Assembly: GCF_023558375.1 (NCBI RefSeq)
Contig: NZ_CP083761.1
Coordinates: 4,481,001 to 4,545,000 of the forward strand
Source: Chroococcidiopsis sp. CCMEE 29
GTDB lineage: Bacteria; Cyanobacteriota; Cyanobacteriia; Cyanobacteriales; Chroococcidiopsidaceae
Direction of reading: 5' to 3'
Length of the DNA: 64,000 nucleotides
In this document: positions 8,853 through 17,925 of the stretch, piece after piece
How the letters are laid out: each line of letters starts with the position of its first letter
Numbering within the stretch: the first letter of the stretch is position 1
The notes under the pieces: generated by a model
Database searches by the model: none
Seen by the model: only the letters and a program-made list of their open reading frames with translations
What the model was told of the DNA's origin: nothing
Made by a program: the position numbers and the translations under genes

Positions 8853-8958
8853 GTAGGGGCAGGAAGAAAGTTGGTTTAAGTTTTAAGTTAAAGCTGCCCA
8901 GATAACTTAAAACTTCAAATTCGCGCATTTAAAACTATTCCATTAAGCCTACCCCTAC
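8853..8958. repeat. Imperfect palindromic repeat, GTAGGGGC/GCCCCTAC family (copy A)
   Basis: Starts GTAGGGGCAGG five bases after the GH13 stop and ends CCTACCCCTAC, giving complementary ends around a ~85-bp AT-rich core that has its own inverted pair (TTAAGTTTTAAGTT/AACTTAAAAC). The same end sequences recur at 26681-26883, 41634-41700, 53151-53214 and 57933-57997. Confidence 0.65.
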
Positions 8959-9044
8959 TATCTTTTGACAGAGAAATTATAGATTTTGGAGTTAGACCAT
9001 CAGTTTGTGTTATTACTTACATTACGTTTTGGGAAATATTGGTT

Positions 9045-9557
9045 ATGCCAAAATATACTGTTGAAGATGTTTTAGAAATCATCAAAACTCTGACTTCAGA
9101 AGAAAAAACATCTTTAGCAACTCAGTTGCCTACAGTTTTAAATTCAAGAAGTACAGAAGTTAAACCGCCATCAAGGAACCAGCAATCCCAGTCTTTTGGC
9201 AACATTGCAATCGGTAATAGTAGCGCTTTTGATGTCAATCAAATTGCCGCAGAAGGCTCTGTAAATTTAGGACAAGGACCAGTTACAAGTGAAGAGATAC
9301 AAGCGGAAATTAAAAAAGCTTTAGATTTGGTAGAACTTATCAAACAAGAAGTTGATAAAACTGACCAGCTTAACAAACTCGAAAAGAAAAATGCAGAAGC
9401 AAGTATTTCAGTCATAGAAGAAGAATTAAAGAAGCCTAAGCCGGACAAAAACTTGCTTACTCAAGCTGGTAACGTTTTGGGAGCCTGTGTTAAAGGTGCA
9501 GCAGAATTTGCAGAACCCACGATGACTCTTGCCGCGCTAATTGCTGGGCTAGTTTAA
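9045..9557 (+). CDS. Small helical protein sharing a motif with the downstream STAND NTPase
   Basis: Unrecognised 170-residue protein. Residues 1-30 are a charged helix (YTVEDVLEIIKTLTSEEK). Residues 47-67 carry QSQSFGNIAIG-NSSAFDVNQI. Residues 75-130 are a Lys/Glu-rich probable coiled coil. Residues 135-170 are Ala/Gly/Leu-rich and end AALIAGLV, possibly membrane-active. Residues 47-67 align without gaps to residues 7-27 of the STAND protein encoded 144 bp downstream: 10 of 21 identical, several others conservative. ATG at 9045 is preferred over an in-frame TTG at 9039. Shared short motifs between a STAND protein and its neighbour are the hallmark of amyloid-type signalling pairs; this role is inference. 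Confidence 0.6.
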   Translation: MPKYTVEDVLEIIKTLTSEEKTSLATQLPTVLNSRSTEVKPPSRNQQSQSFGNIAIGNSSAFDVNQIAAEGSVNLGQGPVTSEEIQAEIKKALDLVELIKQEVDKTDQLNKLEKKNAEASISVIEEELKKPKPDKNLLTQAGNVLGACVKGAAEFAEPTMTLAALIAGLV

Positions 9558-9701
9558 TTATTTTTTTAGATAGCGTTTTGTATGTTCAGACTGTTTCGGA
9601 TTTTATATAGATTATGAAAGTAGAGTAAAAATTCGTTTCTCTTATCCAAGATTTTGAAAATTTAGAACAATCAAAATCAGTTGATACCATTGCGATAAGA
9701 T

Positions 9702-12700
9702 ATGACTAACATTCAACATCAGGTACAAACTTTTGGTGACATTTCTTTAGGGGATGGAAATGTCTTTACTATTAATCAAATTCTGCAAGTTACTGCGTCT
9801 GCTATTCAAACTCGTCCCCTGAACCCAACCTCACCTTATCGAGGACTTAAAAGATTCGAGCCGGACAACAAAGACCTTTTTTTTGGTCGCGATCAATTGA
9901 TAGCCAATTTGATTAAAGTTGTTAGCCAAAGAAATTTGATACTACTCTTAGGAGCATCTGGAAGTGGTAAATCGTCCCTAGTCCGCGCCGGATTAATTCC
10001 CCAAATTGCAGAGAAGCTTGGCTCTAAATTTCGTGATTTCACTTTTACACCAGACAGAAACCCTTTTGAATCGCTGCGAAGTAGTCTTGTTAGTAAAGGC
10101 TACAAGCAGCTTGAAGTAGAAAGTGCTTTTAATAATTTTTCAACTCCTTTAAATCAAGGTATTCTCACCCTGAAAGAAAAAGATTCGCAGTGGCTAATAT
10201 TTATCGATCAATTTGAAGAAACTTTTACTCTTTGTCAAGATTTAGTTATACGCAAAAAATTCATCGATCAGCTAGTTGCTGTTGCTGCAGGAAATAATCA
10301 ATCTGTCAAGATTGTCTTAGCAATGCGAGCAGATTTTTTAGATCGGTTCAGTCCCTATCCTAATTTAGGGAGAATTGCTCAACAAAATATTCATCTTGTC
10401 ACGGATATGCATTCAGACGAGTTACGACTAGCAATTGAGCAACCCGCTGCCCATCATGGTGTGGTATTTGAGCAGGGATTAGTAGAAGAAATTATTAAAG
10501 ATGTGCGGGGACAAGCTGGTTCTCTCCCCTTATTACAATACACCTTAGACTTACTTTGGCAAAATGAGGATGTTTCAGATCGTACTTTAAATGTAAAAAC
10601 TTATAGACAATTAGGAGGTGTGCGGGGAGCGCTCCAGCGACATATTGATCGCATTTATCAGCATTTGCAACCAGAAGCACAGAAGGCGGCAAAACAGATT
10701 TTTCTGAGGTTAATCGATTTAACTGCAACTCAGGAAGAGTTTGATCTCGCGAGAAAAGTCGTCAGTCGTCGCGCCTATCTTTCTGAATTTAGCGATCGCT
10801 CAGTTCAAAACATCCTCAACCAGTTAATTGATAGTAATCTACTAGTTAGTAATCGCCAACAACAATCAACAGTAGAAATTGCCCATGAAATTTTAATTAA
10901 CTCTTGGTCAACCCTGAGAGAATGGATTGAAGATAGTAAAGAAACGATCGCGATTCGCAATCGGTTGTCCGAAGATGCAAGACGGTGGCAAGACGCAGGA
11001 ACACCTCAAGACGAACTGTGGAATGGTTCAAAGTTACAGCGAGTGGAGGAACTGCGGCAGAAACAAGAATTCGATCGCCTTGGTGGATTGAGCGCTTTAG
11101 AAAATCAGTTTATTGATGTCAGCATAGCAGAACGCGATCGCCGTCTCCGAGAAGCAGAAGCACGTAGAAAGCGTCAGCTCGTAGCAGTTTCGTCCACATC
11201 GGTGGTCTTTGCTGGACTTGCTCTCTTGGCAGGAATACAGTGGCAAAAAGCTGAACGGCAAACAACAATTTTGAAGCTGCGCGAACAGGCAAATCAAGCA
11301 AGCAATCTGCTGAGTGTCAACCCGGTAGAAGGTACATTGAGCGCTGTCGCGTTGACTGGCGAGAGTTTAGATTCATTTGGCACCTCCTTTGTGCAGACTG
11401 TGCCTCAAGTGCACTCTAGTTTACGGGATACGCTCGCCGTACCTTTAGAGCGTAACGCGCTCAGAGGACACCAACGTCCCATTTGGTCTGCCGCTTTTAG
11501 CCCTGATGGTCAGATAATTGCTAGTGGTGGTGCAGATGGCACAATTATTTTGTGGGATCGAAAGGGCAATCCCATTGGTCAACCGTTCAAGGGTCATCAG
11601 CGCGGTGTTTTCTCAGTTGCCTGGAGCCAGGATGGAAAACATATTGCTAGTGGTAGTGCTGACGGGACAATAAGGTTGTGGGATCAACAAGGCAATCCAC
11701 AAGGTCAGCCTTTCCTCGGTCATACGCATCATGTCAAGTCTGTTGCTTTCAGCCCCGATGGAAAATATATTGCTAGTGGTAGTGCTGACGGGACAGTAAG
11801 GTTGTGGGATCAACAAGGTAATCCACAAGGCCAGCCCATTCAGGGGCATCAAGGAGAAATTTGGTCTGTTGCCTTCAGCCCTGACAGGCAATATATAGCC
11901 AGTGGCGGTACTAACGGGACAGTAAACTTATGGGATAAACAAGGCAACCTACAGGGTAAGCCCTTGCAGGGTCACAAAGATCGTGTTTTCTCGGTGGCTT
12001 TTAGCCCTGATGGACAAACGATTGTGAGTGGTAGTGCAGACAACACAATTCGGTTATGGGATCGAAAAAAGGGTATCTCCATCGGTCAACCCTTCACAGG
12101 ACATGAGGATTTTGTGCGATCAGTTGCTTTCAATCCTAATGGAAAATATATTGTCAGTGGCAGCGATGACAAGACTATTAGATTGTGGGATCGAAAGGGT
12201 AATTTACTAGACAAGCCGCTAATTGGACATGAGTATTATGTTTATTCAGTTGGCTTCAGCCCTGATGGACAAACTATTGTAAGTAGTAGTGAAGACAGTA
12301 CAGTACGGTTGTGGGACATACAAGACAAGCAAATAAACCAAGCTTTCCAGGGGCATCAGGATAAAGTTTTGTCTGTTGCCTTCAACCCTGATGGGCAAGG
12401 CATCATTAGTGGTAGTGCTGACAACACAATTAGGTTGTGGGATAAGCAGGGTAATCTTATAGATCAGCCCTTGCAGGGTCATCAAGATCGAGTTTTGTCG
12501 GTTTCTGCTAGCCCCGATGGACAATACATCGTTAGTGGCAGCGCTGACAACACAATCAGGCTATGGGATAGGTCTGGTAACGCGATCGCTCCTCCCTTCC
12601 AGGGACACAAGGACGCTGTGTACTCAGTTGCTTTTAGCCCCGATGGACGATACATCGTTAGTGGCAGCGCTGACAACACAATCAGGCTATGGGATAGGTC

Positions 12701-13325
12701 TGGTAACGCGATCACTCCTCCCCTGATAGGACATAAGAGTGCTGTGTACTCAGTCGCAGTTAGTCCTGACGGAAAATATATTGTTAGTGGCAGTAATGAC
12801 AAAACAATTAGGTTATGGGATCTACATGGCAACTTAAGTGGTCAGCCGTTCAGAGGACATACAGATGAGGTCAATTCAGTTGCCTTTAGCCCCGATGGAA
12901 AATACATCGCTAGTGGCAGTCGCGACCAAACAGTGCGATTGTGGCATAGGCAGGGTAATCCCATCGCTCACCCCTTCTTAGGGCACGGTAGTGCTGTCAC
13001 TTCAGTTGCTTTTAGTCCCGATGGGCAGTACGTTGTCAGTGGCAGTCGCGATCAAACAGTGCGATTGTGGGATAGACAGGGCAACCCGATTGGTCAACCG
13101 CTGCAGGGGCATGAAAGTTCTGTGACTTCAGTTGCTTTTAGCCCCAATGGACAATATATTGTCAGTGGTAGTTGGGACAACAAAGTGCGGTTATGGCAGG
13201 GCGGTACTTTGTCAACTTGGCTAAAAGTGGCGTGTGACAAGCTGCACGAGCATTCTGCCATGATCGGATCTCAAAATGAGGCAGCCAGAGTAGCAAGCAA
13301 AGCCTGCCAAAAGTATGGACGGTAA
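9702..13325 (+). CDS. STAND NTPase with transmembrane segment and 14 WD40 repeats
   Basis: Signal-transduction ATPase of 1207 residues. Order: residues 1-27, a short motif (TFGDISLGDGNVFTINQI) shared with the preceding protein; residues ~42-480, a STAND/NACHT-type NTPase entered by SPYRGLKRFEP with Walker A GASGSGKSS (84-92), Walker B LIFIDQFEE (near 165) and the sensor-like LAMRADFLDRF; residues ~493-513, one hydrophobic helix (VFAGLALLAGIQW); residues 587-1167, fourteen ~42-residue WD40 repeats, enough for two seven-bladed propellers; then a Cys-containing tail. Such proteins sense a ligand with the propeller, oligomerise on ATP binding and trigger an effector. No effector domain is fused, so the upstream protein is the natural candidate. 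Confidence 0.85.
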   Translation: MTNIQHQVQTFGDISLGDGNVFTINQILQVTASAIQTRPLNPTSPYRGLKRFEPDNKDLFFGRDQLIANLIKVVSQRNLILLLGASGSGKSSLVRAGLIPQIAEKLGSKFRDFTFTPDRNPFESLRSSLVSKGYKQLEVESAFNNFSTPLNQGILTLKEKDSQWLIFIDQFEETFTLCQDLVIRKKFIDQLVAVAAGNNQSVKIVLAMRADFLDRFSPYPNLGRIAQQNIHLVTDMHSDELRLAIEQPAAHHGVVFEQGLVEEIIKDVRGQAGSLPLLQYTLDLLWQNEDVSDRTLNVKTYRQLGGVRGALQRHIDRIYQHLQPEAQKAAKQIFLRLIDLTATQEEFDLARKVVSRRAYLSEFSDRSVQNILNQLIDSNLLVSNRQQQSTVEIAHEILINSWSTLREWIEDSKETIAIRNRLSEDARRWQDAGTPQDELWNGSKLQRVEELRQKQEFDRLGGLSALENQFIDVSIAERDRRLREAEARRKRQLVAVSSTSVVFAGLALLAGIQWQKAERQTTILKLREQANQASNLLSVNPVEGTLSAVALTGESLDSFGTSFVQTVPQVHSSLRDTLAVPLERNALRGHQRPIWSAAFSPDGQIIASGGADGTIILWDRKGNPIGQPFKGHQRGVFSVAWSQDGKHIASGSADGTIRLWDQQGNPQGQPFLGHTHHVKSVAFSPDGKYIASGSADGTVRLWDQQGNPQGQPIQGHQGEIWSVAFSPDRQYIASGGTNGTVNLWDKQGNLQGKPLQGHKDRVFSVAFSPDGQTIVSGSADNTIRLWDRKKGISIGQPFTGHEDFVRSVAFNPNGKYIVSGSDDKTIRLWDRKGNLLDKPLIGHEYYVYSVGFSPDGQTIVSSSEDSTVRLWDIQDKQINQAFQGHQDKVLSVAFNPDGQGIISGSADNTIRLWDKQGNLIDQPLQGHQDRVLSVSASPDGQYIVSGSADNTIRLWDRSGNAIAPPFQGHKDAVYSVAFSPDGRYIVSGSADNTIRLWDRSGNAITPPLIGHKSAVYSVAVSPDGKYIVSGSNDKTIRLWDLHGNLSGQPFRGHTDEVNSVAFSPDGKYIASGSRDQTVRLWHRQGNPIAHPFLGHGSAVTSVAFSPDGQYVVSGSRDQTVRLWDRQGNPIGQPLQGHESSVTSVAFSPNGQYIVSGSWDNKVRLWQGGTLSTWLKVACDKLHEHSAMIGSQNEAARVASKACQKYGR
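11460..13202 (+). repeat. 14 tandem WD40-coding repeats (~126 bp each)
   Basis: Fourteen in-frame units, each running from L-x-GH to RLWD with a linker of GNxxGQPF type. Units 2 and 3 (11641-11710 vs 11767-11836) and units 9 and 10 (12510-12596 vs 12636-12722, 2 mismatches in 87 bp, offset exactly 126 bp) are nearly identical at DNA level, implying recent duplication or gene conversion. Confidence 0.95.
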
Positions 13326-13459
13326 AAGGTTCTATGGACACTCAATCTTCGTTCTTGTGTCATTTCCTCCATCTCCCGGTAGTTGAGCGAGTAACGCCAA
13401 TACCAGCGCAAGCAACGGATGATTTAAAGTAGGACTATTTAAGGGTGTTGCGTTTAAAA

Positions 13460-13530
13460 AGCGGGCAGCGAGAATCGAACTCGCATCATTAGCTTGGAAG
13501 GCTAAGGTTTTACCACTAAACTATGCCCGC
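13460..13530 (-). tRNA. tRNA-Gly (anticodon UCC)
   Basis: The reverse complement folds as a complete cloverleaf: acceptor GCGGGCA/TGCCCGC, D-loop AGTGGTA, anticodon stem TTAGC/GCTAA with loop CTTCCAA (anticodon TCC) and T-arm GCGAG-TTCGATT-CTCGC. The discriminator is U, usual for glycine. No CCA is encoded. Confidence 0.95.
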
Positions 13531-13738
13531 AAATCATTAGCTCATTCTAGCTTAACTAGGCTAACACAATCCTTCCTCAATTCAACCAGAAAGAAAAAAA
13601 ATATTCGCCTGCTAACCGAACGGCACTCTATGCTGACAATTACCACCCAAGGGGAAGAGAAGTAGGGAAAGCCTTACTTCGGTCTAGCGTATCATAAATC
13701 CTGACGTTAGCTACATCAATCGTTTAGGATAGTTGACG

Positions 13739-14419
13739 GTGGATATCCTACATTTTTTAACCCTCTTGTTTTCCTCTTCAACTGACTGCCAATCAGCAGC
13801 ATCCAGTCAATCTGATAGTTCTTCCCGATGGCAAATTCGTGCTGCTCAACCTCAAGATGTGATTGGAGTTGCCCAAATCCTGGCTGATAGCTTTCACTCT
13901 CAGGAGGGAATTTTGGGCTGGGCTTACCCATTTTTACGTTTGGGAATTTATGAAGATATCCGAAATCGAATGCACTCGACTTCGCCGCATTACATTTGTC
14001 TGGTTGCTGTAGATCTTGCTGCGGAAGCAGCCACAGAGGTTTCTGATACTACTGACAAACTAGCCGGAACCGTAGAAATGGCAGTGCGTACAACTCTTCC
14101 TTGGGATAGCGATCGCTATCCCGATGCTAAGCGCGGACGCTCTCGATATCCTTACTTGTCAAATTTGGCTGTCCACCCTCATCATCGTCGTCAAGGAGTT
14201 GCTGGACAGTTACTTTTGAGCTGTGAGCGAATTGCCATTTCTTGGGGTTTTCAAGACCTCTACCTCCACGTTCTAGAAAACAATCATCAAGCACGGCAGC
14301 TTTATTGCAAGCTAGGATATCGGTTGCACCAAGTTGATTCAAGCTGGAGTGCTTGGTTGCTCAGACGACCTCGGCAGCTTTTGTTATACAAGCATCTCAG
14401 TTCTGCCTCCAACCCTTAA
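13739..14419 (+). CDS. GNAT family N-acetyltransferase
   Basis: A 226-residue acetyl-CoA-dependent N-acetyltransferase. After a ~30-residue Ser-rich N-terminus comes WQIRAAQPQDVIGVAQIL (strand 1-helix 1), then LSNLAVHPHHRRQGVAGQLL, in which RRQGVA is the pyrophosphate-binding loop of motif A, and LHVLENNHQARQLYCKLGY (motif B). The GTG at 13739 is chosen because AGGA at 13726-13729 is nine bases upstream; a TTG at 13733 in the same frame is too close. RimI-like length and order; the acceptor is unknown. It lies alone between tRNA-Gly and an AT-rich spacer. Confidence 0.8.
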   Translation: MDILHFLTLLFSSSTDCQSAASSQSDSSSRWQIRAAQPQDVIGVAQILADSFHSQEGILGWAYPFLRLGIYEDIRNRMHSTSPHYICLVAVDLAAEAATEVSDTTDKLAGTVEMAVRTTLPWDSDRYPDAKRGRSRYPYLSNLAVHPHHRRQGVAGQLLLSCERIAISWGFQDLYLHVLENNHQARQLYCKLGYRLHQVDSSWSAWLLRRPRQLLLYKHLSSASNP

Positions 14420-15178
14420 ATCTTACTTTCATATTTTTTAGCGAACTTGCTCTGTAACTGCACTGCTTGAGATGGCAAAGCCAGTGGCTTGTCAAGATTC
14501 AGGTGAGGGATAAGCTTTTGGTGCAGTCATCTTGCCTGCATTGGACGGACAAGATGTCCATCCTACAAATCAAAGCTGACAGACTACTAGAACAAATCTA
14601 ATTCTAGGGAATTGTCAAAATCATTAAAACTATATAAAGAAGGGACTTTTTCCCTTCAGAATAGTGTTTTTTACATCAGGATTATATACCTGAAAAAATT
14701 ACACTTATAACAATCCTTTCTCAGTGAGCACCAGGGACGCAGATTGGCAGCTCTTAAAATTAGTAATTGGTGACGTAGCATTCCCTAATTTTAAGTATTT
14801 AAGTTAAATTAACGTTAAATTTTTCACTAATTCCCCAACGCTGAAGATACTTCAATAACAATTCAACGCCAATGTACTAAGTAGATTTGAGTATGTAATA
14901 TACCAATAAAATTGCTATATTAGTAGCTTTACAAAAACTTTACTATTTTAGTAGTTAAACTTTATTAAGACTTCAAATTTACATCACAATTGCTTTATAT
15001 GAGATTTTAATAAATAAAATAGAATATGAGGCAAACTTAGTCAGCAACGACTATCTATCCTGTTTTTTAACTTGACAGTCTCGTTATTGATATAAGGAAA
15101 AGCAAAACCATTAAATTTTCCTCCCATCTATTGTTCATGTGCATACCCACAGGAAATCTACGTAGAGTAGGAACCCCA
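14420..15178. other. Gene-free AT-rich spacer (759 bp)
   Basis: No credible reading frame or RNA gene. The left third has mixed composition with GGACGGACAAGATGTCCATCC-like repeat sequence (about 14540-14562). A perfect 7-bp hairpin GAAGGGA-CTTTT-TCCCTTC lies at 14639-14657. From ~14750 on it is very AT-rich with direct TTTAGTAG-like words (14921-14957), which could hold the promoter of the following gene. Confidence 0.5.
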
Positions 15179-15760
15179 ATGGATAGCGAAATTCAGCAGC
15201 GCTACCAGTCTGCTCTAACATGGGCTGATTCCCCTGACAGCGGTATTTGTGTCACCAGTTCCTGTGGCTGTAAGGACATGACAAATGGAAATGAAGACCA
15301 GAATGCCTCGGAAATTCTCAAACTGCTGCACGGTGGACAAGTGTTAATGGTAAACAGCCGTCGTCGGAATGGCTTGATTCTCTACAAACGCTATCATGCT
15401 GAGTTTGCTGGTCCAGGCGCAGCAGTGGGTGGTTTCTACGATCAAGATTGCGAGTGGGCACTACCAGTGGGAAATCTTTCTTTATTGACTCCTGAAACTC
15501 ATGAAGAGCGACAGAAAGCATACTTAATCCGGCGGCAGTGGATTCGATTAATGAAACAAATTACGGAAAAATCAGTGCCTCAACAACGTGTCCAGAAGAT
15601 CCTTGAGCAGTTTGAACAGTACTTTGACTCGGAGACAGTGTCTCACCTTCCAGATGAAGCATTTGCTCTTTTAGTGGGGGTTTTACCGCCAACGGTCGGC
15701 TTAGTACGCCGAGCTTCTGGCAACTTAGCTCGCAGAAGCAAAACAGGAGTTAGAGACTAG
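15179..15760 (+). CDS. Uncharacterised protein, probably cyanobacterial
   Basis: A 193-residue soluble protein I do not recognise. It has a Cys-containing N-terminal part ([11 protein letters not shown]), a central region ([23 protein letters not shown], then [21 protein letters not shown]), and a helical C-terminal half rich in Arg and Gln. No signal peptide or membrane helix. ATG 15179 is preferred over an in-frame ATG at 15137 because AGGA (15169-15172) sits six bases upstream and nothing similar precedes 15137. Its stop region overlaps the convergent hisC by 11 bp, inside a short repeat. The long AT-rich upstream spacer suggests regulated expression. Confidence 0.65.
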   Translation: MDSEIQQRYQSALTWADSPDSGICVTSSCGCKDMTNGNEDQNASEILKLLHGGQVLMVNSRRRNGLILYKRYHAEFAGPGAAVGGFYDQDCEWALPVGNLSLLTPETHEERQKAYLIRRQWIRLMKQITEKSVPQQRVQKILEQFEQYFDSETVSHLPDEAFALLVGVLPPTVGLVRRASGNLARRSKTGVRD

Positions 15761-16934
15761 GTTTCTTACTCGCCTCTCGTCCCTCGTCCCTTTTATTCAG
15801 AGCAGCTTGCAACCGGTTGAGTGTCCGCAAATTTTCCTCTGGGCTACCAACAGTAATACGTAGTCCACCACTAATTTGACGAACTAGGGTACCATTAGCT
15901 TTCAGTTGCTGAGTGAGATTGCCCAATGAGTCTTGCGCACCTGCTTTAAAGTCAGTAGCTTTGAGCTGGAGGTAGATAAAGTTAGCAGCACTGTCCCAGA
16001 CTTGTAATGCTGGATGCTGTTTTAGAGCGTAAATTAACTTGGCTCGTTCAGCTAGCAGTTGGGGAACTGACTCTAGTAGTAGCTGCCGTTGTTGTAGGGC
16101 AACCAGAGCAGCCGCTGCGGAGAAGCTGGGAAGATTGTAGGGTAAACGGATTTTTTCTAAGGCAGCGATTAAATGAGGATGGGCGATCGCATACCCAACG
16201 CGATGAGCCGCCAACCTAAATGCTTTAGAAAATGTCCGCAGCACCACCCAGTTTGGTTGTTGTAACAATTCTCTGACAACGGATGTTTGGCTAAATTCAA
16301 AATAAGCTTCATCAATTACTACTAAAATCTCTTCTGGCAGATTGCGGAGCCATTCCAATTCAGAGGAAGTTAGGGCATTGCCAGTCGGAGAGTTTGGGTG
16401 AACAACAAAAACTACCCGAATAGCAGGAGCTTGAGTTTGTTCAATCGCTAACTGGGCAGCTGCCAAGTCGATTTCAAAATTAGCTTCGCGCTGCACCTGC
16501 ACTACCGGAATGCCTAGCGTCTGAGCCAGAATTGCATACATAGAAAAGGTAGGATGGGCAACTAGGATTGAACCTTCTCCCCCCAAGCAGGTAGCAATTA
16601 ACAGGGAGCGAATCAGTTCATCGGAGCCATTGCCAACGGAGATGTTAGCAGGGGTAAATGCTGTTGGGTTGATGCCAGCTGATTCATTAACATACTCTGC
16701 GATCGCTTGTTTAAGCGCTTCATGTCCACCATCTGGGTAGCGGTTCGACTCAATCAGCTGCTGATACGTCCACGCCAGCTTTTCTTTTAACTCTACCGGC
16801 AAGTCAAATGGGCTTTCATTCGTATCCAGACGGTCAAGGGTAATTGCCGCTGTAACTGGCTTACCATCGTCACCACTGGGATGGGGTGTGTAGGCACGGA
16901 TTTGATTTAAATCTGACCGGATGAATGGCAGCAT
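15750..16934 (-). CDS. hisC: Histidinol-phosphate aminotransferase
   Basis: PLP enzyme converting imidazole acetol phosphate plus glutamate to histidinol phosphate in histidine synthesis; cytosolic, 394 residues. Class I/II aminotransferase fold: LDTNESPF at the N-terminus, GNGSDELI binding the PLP phosphate, [17 protein letters not shown], and RTFSKAF with Schiff-base Lys237. The closing [13 protein letters not shown] is typical of HisC. The last ~12 residues ([12 protein letters not shown]) are encoded by a CTCGTCC-type short repeat and look like a recent extension. Its 3' end overlaps the convergent upstream gene by 11 bp. No other his gene is in the window. Confidence 0.9.
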   Translation of the reverse strand: MLPFIRSDLNQIRAYTPHPSGDDGKPVTAAITLDRLDTNESPFDLPVELKEKLAWTYQQLIESNRYPDGGHEALKQAIAEYVNESAGINPTAFTPANISVGNGSDELIRSLLIATCLGGEGSILVAHPTFSMYAILAQTLGIPVVQVQREANFEIDLAAAQLAIEQTQAPAIRVVFVVHPNSPTGNALTSSELEWLRNLPEEILVVIDEAYFEFSQTSVVRELLQQPNWVVLRTFSKAFRLAAHRVGYAIAHPHLIAALEKIRLPYNLPSFSAAAALVALQQRQLLLESVPQLLAERAKLIYALKQHPALQVWDSAANFIYLQLKATDFKAGAQDSLGNLTQQLKANGTLVRQISGGLRITVGSPEENLRTLNRLQAALNKRDEGREASKKPSL

Positions 16935-16944
16935 TGATAAAACT

Positions 16945-16962
16945 AGGGGCGAGGGGCGAGGG
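16945..16962 (-). repeat. Short tandem repeat (GGGGCGA)n
   Basis: Two and a half GGGGCGA units in the short spacer between hisC and the esterase gene. The same heptamer is found at 26064-26096, 51286-51300 and inside two coding regions. Confidence 0.8.
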
Positions 16963-17013
16963 TAAGACTCTATTTATTAGCTCCTAGCCTCTAAACCCTT
17001 TTATTTTAAAACC

Positions 17014-17676
17014 TCAATGCAGCTGGCAGAACTCTTGAATTGCTTGCCAAATTTTAGGCAGAACATTACCCAAAGCGTGATCGCTATCTAGTTCAATTAT
17101 TTGCACCCAAGGACGCTTTTGAGTAAAGTTACGACTTGCCTGGATTGGGATAACTTCATCATGACGACCATGTAGGATGAGGGTGGGAATGGGACGTAAC
17201 AGCTGTTCATCTTGGTATTGAGCAGCATCTAAGATTAATTCATAACTTAAGGGGAGCGATCGCTTTTCCCCATAGTGGTAAACCATTAGATACTGCTCTG
17301 CCTGCCATTGCTGTAGCTCTTCTGCTCCTAGTTGGGGTAACCAATGAGCTAAAAACCCAAATGCTGGAGCTAGCAATACCAACCGTTCAACTTGTATATG
17401 TTTTTGTCCTAGCCAAGCCGCTGTTAGCCCACCTAAACTAGAGCCGATTACAGTCACAGGAGTAGGATTTAGCAGTAATTCTGCCTCAACTAGCTGTAGT
17501 TGGCGCGTTATTGTTAAGTGAGAAAAATCGCCTTGATTAAGGTCAGGGATTGTGAGGTTAATTTTCCGCTCGGCAAAGCGATCATGTAGATATCTTGCCT
17601 TAGTTGATAACGGGCTAGAGGCAAATCCGTGTAGGTAAATAAATCGATTTACCTGGGCATGAAAAAGCAGCTTCAA
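17014..17676 (-). CDS. YqiA/YcfP-type alpha/beta hydrolase
   Basis: A 220-residue single-domain esterase-like hydrolase. RFIYLHGFASSP forms the oxyanion-loop region, GSSLGG carries nucleophile Ser80, LILHGRHDEVIP the acid Asp, and ELDSDHAL the catalytic His near the C-terminus, so the triad is complete. The short lid and the YLHGF opening match the YqiA family of small esterases often found alone in cyanobacteria. It lies upstream of hisC on the same strand with 79 bp between; a shared transcript is possible. Natural substrate unknown. Confidence 0.8.
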   Translation of the reverse strand: MKLLFHAQVNRFIYLHGFASSPLSTKARYLHDRFAERKINLTIPDLNQGDFSHLTITRQLQLVEAELLLNPTPVTVIGSSLGGLTAAWLGQKHIQVERLVLLAPAFGFLAHWLPQLGAEELQQWQAEQYLMVYHYGEKRSLPLSYELILDAAQYQDEQLLRPIPTLILHGRHDEVIPIQASRNFTQKRPWVQIIELDSDHALGNVLPKIWQAIQEFCQLH

Positions 17677-17925
17677 TTGTCAGCCAAAACTCCTTCTACT
17701 TTTAACTAAAAACCAAGCGGTTGCTCAGTTGCCGACCATTCGTGTAGGCTGAGCACCTGGGGGTTAAGCCAGCCTCGTTGTTGGAGTATCTAGAGTAGGC
17801 GTTTGTTATGCGGCTCAGACCTTAGTGAAGGCATTCTTGAAAGGTGATCTGTTAGGATTCAACGGTAGGCTGGAGCATGTGTCCTATCACTTAGGATGGG
17901 TTGCATAAGACAAAGGCAGCATCCT

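Noticed and set aside
12482-12832. Long open frames on the minus strand across the WD40 repeats
   Set aside because: They are a consequence of the repeated codon pattern of the plus-strand gene; they have no start signals and encode repetitive sequence only.
11460-13202. Regular ~126-bp repeats that could look like a CRISPR or satellite array
   Set aside because: They are in-frame WD40 codons with conserved GH...WD residues and have no unique spacers.
14639-14657. Hairpin GAAGGGA-CTTTT-TCCCTTC as terminator of the GNAT gene
   Set aside because: It lies 220 bp after the stop and no T run follows; kept only as a note in the spacer entry.
17700-17895. Possible structured RNA upstream of the AraC gene (AGGCTG at 17746 pairing with CAGCCT at 17770)
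   Set aside because: Only a 6-bp stem with an 18-base loop and no match to a known riboswitch or small RNA.
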